NCBI GenBank assembly: GCA_046048095.1
Contig: JBJOGS010000091.1
Coordinates: 1 to 30,738, forward strand
Source: UBA3478 sp046048095
GTDB taxonomy: Bacteria > Bacteroidota > Bacteroidia > Flavobacteriales > Flavobacteriaceae
Direction of reading: 5' to 3'
Length of the DNA: 30,738 bases
In this document: piece by piece, positions 25,194 through 30,738 of the stretch
Layout of the letters: each line of letters opens with the position of its first letter
How positions within the stretch are numbered: the stretch's first letter is position 1
Position numbers and translations under genes: made by a program
The notes under the pieces: model-generated
The model's database searches: none
The model's input: the letters and a program-made list of their open reading frames with translations, nothing else
What the model was told of the DNA's origin: nothing

Positions 25194-25772
25194 ATGCTAC
25201 AGCCCCTCAAGCCTACCTTAGAGTTTTATTCAGCTCAAATAGACGCACTATTGAACAAAGCACTAAATGACCCCGATCACCGATTGAGTTGGCTCACCCT
25301 AGGCTCAGTGGACCACAGTGATCAACAGGGCGCACCCGACCTAAGAACCGTGGTTTTACGCGACTTCAGTCCTGAAAGAACCCTGTTATTTTATACCGAT
25401 GCACGCAGTCCGAAAACCAGCCAGTTTCAGTTGAATTCAAACGCCTGTGTACTTTTGTTTGATCACGAATCAATGATGCAGTTGCGCATTTATGGCACAG
25501 TAATAGTTGACACGCATAGCACTCAATGCTTAAAGATTCGCGACACCTTACCCTTAAACTCAAAGCACAATTACAACACCGCAAAAGCACCAGGAACTAG
25601 TTTACCTTCAGTATCTCCTATACATCAAACCGATCAACTACACTTTGCGTTGCTCCATTTTTATTCTAAAACCTTTGATCTATTGCATTTAAGAAAAGAA
25701 GGAGCTGTGCGCATTCAAGCGATAAACGGCTCTAAGAGAAGCTTAAAACAATTGCAGTGGATTACGCCGTAA
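25194..25772 (+). CDS. PNPOx-like FMN-binding protein
   Basis: The 192-residue protein has the split-barrel fold of pyridoxamine-phosphate-oxidase-like proteins. The FMN-binding pieces are RTVVLRDF (51-58) and FYTDARSPKTSQ (66-77); MMQLRIYGTV is a core strand. It lacks the C-terminal substrate and dimer motif of true PdxH and ends SKRSLKQLQWITP, so pyridoxal-phosphate synthesis should not be assumed. It belongs with the Alr4036-type flavin reductase or PNPOx-related group. It is a lone plus-strand gene whose end overlaps bshC by 11 bases. Confidence 0.8.
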   Translation: MLQPLKPTLEFYSAQIDALLNKALNDPDHRLSWLTLGSVDHSDQQGAPDLRTVVLRDFSPERTLLFYTDARSPKTSQFQLNSNACVLLFDHESMMQLRIYGTVIVDTHSTQCLKIRDTLPLNSKHNYNTAKAPGTSLPSVSPIHQTDQLHFALLHFYSKTFDLLHLRKEGAVRIQAINGSKRSLKQLQWITP

Positions 25773-27381
25773 TACCTTCTGGAAGGGTGATCAAAAGAAG
25801 TGTACCGTGTCCTAAATCCGCATGGTACGCCTCAAGAATTTTATCAAATAAAGCTTGACCCAAATACGCGTATAGCAAACTAAAGTTTTCGACACGTTCA
25901 TGAGGGGTACCCATCGGATACCATTGATCGTACCACTTTCCAACACGCTGTACTTCGGCAATCAACTTTCTTTTCTGAGCCTTTAGAAGCCTTTTTTCTA
26001 GGCGATCTAAACCTTTTAATTGCTTCGCTTCTTGTGCTTGCACCGCCCCTAAGAAACTTTTATCGGTACGCTCTGCAAGTGCTTTAAGTTTCTCAAACTG
26101 CTGGTGTAGCATTGCCCGTTGCTCACTAAAATCTATATCGATGTCTGAGATGCGACGAATTATTCCGTTGATCGCGGCATCTTTCGATGAAGTAAAATCG
26201 GCGAACTGCGCGCCAAGAGTCTTCATTTTCATTTGATCTTTGGCAGTCACCCAAAAAACAGAGTTTCTTAAAACAAACAGCGGAAAAGGCACGGATACAC
26301 CCTCAAAAGTAGACTTGAGTTGCAAGGCATAAGACAGCTCTCCGCCTCCACCCACATAGGCCAAGTTCGGCAGGATGGTTTCTTGATATACCAGGCGCAA
26401 CACAACATTCGGCGAAAAGTGTTCTGGAGCACGATCGAGTAGTTCAAAAAGTTCGTCTCGACTAAATCGACGCTCACTCTCTGCGAGCATAAAACCTTCT
26501 CTGTCTCTTAAAATCCGCTCTCTGCGATTTGCGTCTACAAAAAATAGATTAATCTCTCGTGGATTCACCTGAACATTCATCCCCGCTTCTTTCAAGATAG
26601 TAGACGTTGCCGCCACCGCTTTTTCTGAAAACGAATCCGCTAGTTCCGCTTTGAATACGGGTTTAAAAAGTGCCTTTAAATCAGGGTGCTGCGGATCCAA
26701 AACCACCAATCCATAGGATTTAAAGAGTTCATGAACTAGGATCATTGTGGCTTGGGCCAAAGAATTACCCTTAGTGTAGGCAGAAGAAAACAATTCAACA
26801 AGTTGCGTCGCTTCTTCAGTTTGCGGAAGGATCTCTTTAAGCCTAATGATCACCTCTTCGATGCCTGTAGTTAAAAATTCACCTACCGCTCCTGTCTGAT
26901 CCGTATGCCATTTCAGCTTCACGCCCTTCAAATAAAGGTGATCAATTTCTGCACTATCGTGATCTTCAGTGGCCATCCAATAAACTGGAACACAGTGCTT
27001 ATCAGGAAAACGCTCGTTTAAGTGCTGACTCAGTTTTATGGTATGCAGAATTTTATAGATGAAAAACAAGGGGCCTGTGAACAGATTGAGTTGATGTCCT
27101 GTGCAGACCGTAAAGGTGTTTGAATACCCCAGCCTATCGATGTTCTGAGCCACCTTTGGGGCCTCAAGTCGAAGGGCAGCGTATTGTGATTTTAAAGTAT
27201 CCACCAGAACCTTTCTAAAGCGTGCATCGTAGCTTACTGATTTCAGTTTAAACTGCTTTTCGAAGGATGTATCAGAGGGTTGCTCGGTGTAAAGCGATGG
27301 ATCTAACGATCCATTGAGATACGCTTTCATCAAAGGAGAATGAAAATTCGTCTTTAAAAAATCGGTAGTTAAAACCTCCAT
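25762..27381 (-). CDS. bshC: Bacillithiol biosynthesis cysteine-adding enzyme BshC
   Basis: BshC is the proposed ligase adding cysteine to glucosaminyl-malate in bacillithiol synthesis. The 539-residue protein carries GHQLNLFTGPLFFIYK (95-110) and PVYWMATEDHDSAEIDH (132-148), the most conserved blocks, and a later YVGGGGELSYALQLK. A long coiled-coil (about 420-470) with many Lys and Gln precedes the C-terminal segment, as expected. bshA and bshB are not in the window; they are commonly unlinked. It is a single gene, divergent from the M14 peptidase. Confidence 0.95.
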   Translation of the reverse strand: MEVLTTDFLKTNFHSPLMKAYLNGSLDPSLYTEQPSDTSFEKQFKLKSVSYDARFRKVLVDTLKSQYAALRLEAPKVAQNIDRLGYSNTFTVCTGHQLNLFTGPLFFIYKILHTIKLSQHLNERFPDKHCVPVYWMATEDHDSAEIDHLYLKGVKLKWHTDQTGAVGEFLTTGIEEVIIRLKEILPQTEEATQLVELFSSAYTKGNSLAQATMILVHELFKSYGLVVLDPQHPDLKALFKPVFKAELADSFSEKAVAATSTILKEAGMNVQVNPREINLFFVDANRRERILRDREGFMLAESERRFSRDELFELLDRAPEHFSPNVVLRLVYQETILPNLAYVGGGGELSYALQLKSTFEGVSVPFPLFVLRNSVFWVTAKDQMKMKTLGAQFADFTSSKDAAINGIIRRISDIDIDFSEQRAMLHQQFEKLKALAERTDKSFLGAVQAQEAKQLKGLDRLEKRLLKAQKRKLIAEVQRVGKWYDQWYPMGTPHERVENFSLLYAYLGQALFDKILEAYHADLGHGTLLLITLPEGITA

Positions 27382-27399
27382 GACTTTTGATAGCGAAAG

Positions 27400-27407
27400 C
27401 GAAGATA
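27400..27407 (-). promoter_or_regulatory. -7-like box (TATCTTCG) ahead of bshC
   Basis: One mismatch to TAnnTTTG on the minus strand, 18 bases before the bshC ATG. No matching -33 element is evident. Confidence 0.25.
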
Positions 27408-27451
27408 CGCAGTAATTTTCGTAGCTTTTGCTCCTTAAAAAATACAGGCCA

Positions 27452-29887
27452 ATGCGACATTTTTTTATTCTATGGTGTGCGAGTATAAGTATGGGATGGG
27501 CTCAATTGCAGTCCCCTGCTGAATTTTTAGGCTATGAATTAGGGGATGCCTTTACCAGACATCACGAAGTGCTTTCTTATTTTGAGCATTTACAGGCAAG
27601 CAAACCTACCCAAGTGGTCTTACAGTCTTATGGAAAAACGAATGAACGTCGCCCCTTGATGGTCGCCTTTATAGGCAGTGAAAAAACGATTGAACAGCTC
27701 GAAACGATAAAGAACAACCACATCAATGGCTTACAAGGCGCAACCTCCCAAAGCCCCGTGAGCATTGTGTGGTTGAGCTACAATGTGCACGGTAATGAAA
27801 GTGTGAGTACTGAGGCTTCAATGCAAACCGCTTATGAATTACTGACTTCAAGATCAGAATGGCTAGAAAATACATTAATCATTCTCGATCCATGCATCAA
27901 TCCAGACGGCAGAGAGCGCTATGTCAATTGGTACAATCAAGTAAAGAACAAAAACCCTCAACCTGACCCTAACAGCGCTGAACACTATGAGCCATGGCAT
28001 TCAGGACGCACCAACCATTATGTTTTTGATCTCAATCGCGATTGGGTGTGGACCACTCAGACTGAGAGCAAGGCACGTTTAAGTCTATATAACCAATGGC
28101 TTCCTCATATCCATGTAGACTTTCATGAACAAGGAGTAGACAGTCCCTATTACTTTGCACCCGCTGCAGAACCTATTCACGATCAAGTAACTCAATTTCA
28201 GCGCGACTTTCAGGTTGAACTAGGTAAAAATCATGCCAAGTACTTCGATAGTAAAGCGTGGATGTACTTTACAAAAGAGCGATTCGACCTCTTGTATCCG
28301 AGTTATGGCGACACCTATCCCACCTTTAATGGCGCCATAGGTATGACTTACGAGCAAGGCGGAAGCGGACGTGCTGGTTTGGCTATACGCAACCGTGATG
28401 GCGATCTTCTCACTCTAAAAGACCGAATAGATCACCACCTGACTACTGGGCTATCTACCGTTGAGATGGCGCATTTAAACCAACAACGACTCGTCGAACA
28501 AACCAAAAAATATTTCTCTAGAACTACTGCTGCTCCTGAAACTTATGTGCTTTCAGGAAAGTCAGCAAATCTTAGAAGACTCACTGAGTTACTCGACCGT
28601 CATCACATTACTTACCATGCCGCAAAAGAAGCTTTGGTTACCGGTTACGATTATCGTACTTCAACTCAAAAGCGCGTTCAAATTGGAAAGCAACACCTTC
28701 TAATTTCGACCGATCAATTCAAAGGTTCACTCGCTAAAGTGCTGTTTGATCCCACTGCCACACTCAACGACTCGGTAACCTATGACATTACTTCGTGGTC
28801 ACTTCCATTTGCCTATGATCTAGAAGCGTTGCGCGTGTCTAAAACCCTTCAAGGGACGCCCTATGCCGCTTCAGGGCCCAATAAAGCCCCTTTTAATAAA
28901 AACACCTATGCCTATGTGATGAACTATGAGAGCTTTGAAGATCAAAGGGCGCTTAGCTATCTATTGACTCAAGGCGCACGAGTTCGCACGTCCTATGAAG
29001 CGTTCACCGTAAACAACCAAACTTTTAAAGCCGGATCCTCTATTTTACTGGTCCAAGAAAACCCTCAACTCGAAGCGTGGATGCGCACCTGTCAAGATGT
29101 ATTTCACAGTCAATTCAGTCCTGTAAGTACTGGGTTTGTACAACAAGGAAAAGACTTCGGTTCGTCTTCAGTACGACTCACAAAAGCACCCAAAATAGCT
29201 CTTCTAAAAGGAAAAGGGGTCTCTGCTTCTAACTATGGAGAGTGGTGGTACTTTTTAGAGCAAGACCTTAACTTACCCGTCACGACTCTAGATCACGACT
29301 ACTTTAGACAAGTAGACCTTCACGATTATGACGTGGTCATCATGCCCGACGGGCGCTACTCTAATTGGAGCAACTCAGAACTAGATCGTTTAAAAGATTG
29401 GGTGAAAAACGGTGGACGCCTGATTGCCCAATCTGCAGCGCTTCAGGTACTCAGCCAATGGGATGAAACCGCACTTAAACCAAAATCCAAAATTCAAGAT
29501 GACCTCAGCACAAGCAATATTAGCTATGCGCTGCAAGAAAGAAAGGCTATTTCAGATCGCATTACTGGAGCAATTTTCAAAACTGTAGTCGATCAAACAC
29601 ATCCTTTGGCTTTTGGATACGACAAAAACTACTTTTCGTTAAAGCTCAGAGAGCACTATTTTGAAACACTTGATCAAGGAACAGTCTTCTCTATTGCCTC
29701 TGAAAGCAATCCGATTTCTGGATTTGCTGGGGCCAATACCAAGAACCCGTTAAGAAATTCTTTAGTGCTAGGTGCTGAACGGGTCGGAAGAGGTCAGGCG
29801 GTTTATTTCGTTGACAACCCAGTGTTTAGGGGGTTTTGGTACGGTGCGAAACAAGCAGCCGCGAACGCCATTTTATTTGATTTTTAG
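27452..29887 (+). CDS. Secreted M14-family zinc metallopeptidase with C-terminal amidotransferase-like domain
   Basis: ATG at 27452 (811 residues) is preferred over TTG at 27428 because it gives a clean signal peptide (MRHFFILWCASISMGWAQ). The catalytic domain has zinc ligands HGNE (H113, E116) and H225 in VDFHEQG; E301 in TYEQGG is the likely general base. NPDGRERY (150-157) is also typical. The C-terminal half has a Rossmann-like region with DVVIMPDGRYS and KNGGRLIAQSAAL, as in GATase1-like domains attached to Bacteroidota M14 enzymes. The expected catalytic Cys of a true glutaminase is not seen there. It likely digests peptides in the periplasm or outside the cell. The stop overlaps the DUF5606 stop by 4 bases. 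Confidence 0.93.
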   Translation: MRHFFILWCASISMGWAQLQSPAEFLGYELGDAFTRHHEVLSYFEHLQASKPTQVVLQSYGKTNERRPLMVAFIGSEKTIEQLETIKNNHINGLQGATSQSPVSIVWLSYNVHGNESVSTEASMQTAYELLTSRSEWLENTLIILDPCINPDGRERYVNWYNQVKNKNPQPDPNSAEHYEPWHSGRTNHYVFDLNRDWVWTTQTESKARLSLYNQWLPHIHVDFHEQGVDSPYYFAPAAEPIHDQVTQFQRDFQVELGKNHAKYFDSKAWMYFTKERFDLLYPSYGDTYPTFNGAIGMTYEQGGSGRAGLAIRNRDGDLLTLKDRIDHHLTTGLSTVEMAHLNQQRLVEQTKKYFSRTTAAPETYVLSGKSANLRRLTELLDRHHITYHAAKEALVTGYDYRTSTQKRVQIGKQHLLISTDQFKGSLAKVLFDPTATLNDSVTYDITSWSLPFAYDLEALRVSKTLQGTPYAASGPNKAPFNKNTYAYVMNYESFEDQRALSYLLTQGARVRTSYEAFTVNNQTFKAGSSILLVQENPQLEAWMRTCQDVFHSQFSPVSTGFVQQGKDFGSSSVRLTKAPKIALLKGKGVSASNYGEWWYFLEQDLNLPVTTLDHDYFRQVDLHDYDVVIMPDGRYSNWSNSELDRLKDWVKNGGRLIAQSAALQVLSQWDETALKPKSKIQDDLSTSNISYALQERKAISDRITGAIFKTVVDQTHPLAFGYDKNYFSLKLREHYFETLDQGTVFSIASESNPISGFAGANTKNPLRNSLVLGAERVGRGQAVYFVDNPVFRGFWYGAKQAAANAILFDF

Positions 29888-30303
29888 GCGTCTGCTTTCG
29901 TCTGCTCTTCACTCATCGTCAACAGTCCTCGCTGAGCCAATAAATTGTACCAGCTAATTATCTTTTTGATATCGCTGGCATAGACCCGTTCTTCGTCATA
30001 GGAAGGAAGCACTTCAAAAAAGTAGGCCTCCAAATCAATTTTATCAGCTTTCGGAGAAACTGAAGCAGACTTCCCTTGCTCCTTTGCTGCCATCAAATTA
30101 AAGACTTCCATGAGGGGAAGTTCTTTTTCAAGGGTATATACGGCAATCTCGCTAAGCATACTCACCTTAGCCCTTAGAGGCACGGTCACACGCTTCTGAT
30201 CTACGATAGACTCTGCAACAAATCCTCCTTTGGTTTGAGCCAGTAGCTTGTAAAGACCTGGGTATCCGGCAATTGAGATAATAGTTTCTAACGCTTTGCT
30301 CAT
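29884..30303 (-). CDS. DUF5606 protein
   Basis: The 139-residue cytoplasmic protein begins ETIISIAGYPGLYKLLAQTKGG, the DUF5606 signature found almost only in Bacteroidota (from memory). It continues with an SH3-like beta region (FVAESI, RVTVPLRAKVS) and a helical part ending DIKKIISWYNLLAQRGLL. No catalytic residues are evident; function unknown. Its ATG overlaps the def stop (ATGA, 4 bases), so it is translated right after peptide deformylase, which hints at a ribosome-linked or housekeeping role. Confidence 0.88.
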   Translation of the reverse strand: MSKALETIISIAGYPGLYKLLAQTKGGFVAESIVDQKRVTVPLRAKVSMLSEIAVYTLEKELPLMEVFNLMAAKEQGKSASVSPKADKIDLEAYFFEVLPSYDEERVYASDIKKIISWYNLLAQRGLLTMSEEQTKADA

Positions 30304-30738
30304 TTTCTTCTGTTTTTTGAGGTGTAAAATTTCATTCGATAGTCCGCTTCTACCTGACCTTTACTGATTTTATCGAGTCTTCCCTTGATCAACCTTTTCT
30401 TAAGCGGAGATAATTTATCGGTAAACAAGATTCCTTCAATGTGATCGTATTCATGTTGAATAATTCGCGCTGCAAGACCGCTATAGGTCTCTTCATGCCA
30501 ATGAAATTGTTCATCCTGATACTTAATGCGAAGTGCCGAAGCCCGAGTTACATCTTCTCGTACGTCAGGAATACTCAAGCATCCTTCTGTAAAGGTAAAA
30601 TCTTCTCCTTCTTCGTTGAGAATCTGTGCATTAATAAATACTTTTTTGAACGATTTGAGCACTATTTGATCGGATGGGCTCGCGTCCTCATCGTCAGCAA
30701 ACGGGCTTCCGTCAATCACAAAAAGACGAATTGACTTG
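30300..30738 (-). CDS. def: Peptide deformylase (5' end outside window)
   Basis: Def removes the formyl group from nascent N-terminal methionine. About 146 residues are visible, and the frame stays open through 30738. The visible part starts KSIRLFVIDGSPFADD, which follows the absent GLAAPQIG motif. The other metal-site motifs are intact: EGCLSIP (Cys ligand) and HEYDH (two His ligands and the catalytic Glu). An internal GTG at 30719 is not the start. The C-terminal tail YRMKFYTSKNRRK is basic. It is coupled to the DUF5606 gene by an ATGA overlap. Confidence 0.96.
   Translation of the reverse strand, partial: KSIRLFVIDGSPFADDEDASPSDQIVLKSFKKVFINAQILNEEGEDFTFTEGCLSIPDVREDVTRASALRIKYQDEQFHWHEETYSGLAARIIQHEYDHIEGILFTDKLSPLKKRLIKGRLDKISKGQVEADYRMKFYTSKNRRK

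Noticed and set aside
27428..27451. TTG start for the M14 peptidase
   Set aside because: It adds eight charged residues before a normal signal peptide; ATG at 27452 fits better.
1..30738. CRISPR arrays, tRNA/rRNA genes, insertion sequences, prophage or defence islands
   Set aside because: Reading the window I saw no regular repeat-spacer pattern, cloverleaf-like segment, transposase or phage gene; the content is core metabolism and envelope. tRNA absence was not tested by computation.

Overview
This window reads as a chromosomal core-genome segment from a member of the Bacteroidota, most likely order Flavobacteriales. The evidence is the family mix: a Bacteroidota-type SecA with extra insertions and no C-terminal zinc motif, a long YidC, BshC, DUF5606 beside peptide deformylase, a DUF2795 protein, and a DUF4105/Lnb-type protein. 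Several promoter-like boxes also match the TAnnTTTG -7 element of this phylum. I see no rRNA, tRNA, CRISPR array, insertion sequence, prophage or defence locus. Coding is dense; no gene-free stretch exceeds about 100 bases once a 41-residue ORF at 3549-3674 is counted.

Layout. (1) 2-1669, plus: 3' part of tatC, a CxxC AhpD/CMD-like protein and lptB, mutually overlapping. (2) 1643-2326, minus: pssA. (3) 2397-3674, plus: DUF4105/Lnb-type lipoprotein N-acyltransferase candidate plus a 41-residue basic membrane peptide, bounded by a good promoter and an intrinsic terminator. (4) 3760-3984, plus: an acidic DUF2795 protein with its own promoter and terminator. (5) 4051-10145, plus: secA, a two-helix membrane peptide, lipoprotein-type msrA, a GT2 polyprenyl-phosphate glycosyltransferase and a YbhN/AglD-like membrane protein. 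(6) 10129-17558, minus: mnmA, GT39 glycosyltransferase, mazG, MATE transporter, 75-residue acidic protein, PAP2 phosphatase and a second GT39, almost all overlapping. (7) 17596-21150, minus: pyrG and yidC. (8) 21248-22123, plus: twin-arginine TIM-barrel isomerase-like protein. (9) 22120-25136, minus: guaA and a PBP1-fold periplasmic protein. (10) 25194-25772, plus: FMN-binding PNPOx-like protein. (11) 25762-27381, minus: bshC. (12) 27452-29887, plus: secreted M14 peptidase. (13) 29884-30738, minus: def (5' end outside the window) and a DUF5606 gene.

Themes. Much of the window serves the cell envelope: protein export and insertion (TatC, SecA, YidC), LPS transport (LptB), phospholipid synthesis (PssA), lipoprotein maturation (Lnb candidate) and polyprenyl-phosphate sugar chemistry (GT2, flippase-like protein, two GT39s, PAP2). 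The rest is nucleotide metabolism and housekeeping (PyrG, GuaA, MazG, MnmA, Def, BshC).

I found no convincing new multi-gene system. The most unusual signals are: every convergent gene pair overlaps tail to tail; an intrinsic terminator sits 19 bases before the secA start with no good promoter after it; the Lnb candidate is paired with a tiny membrane gene; and a lipid-linked-sugar gene set is built as two converging operons.
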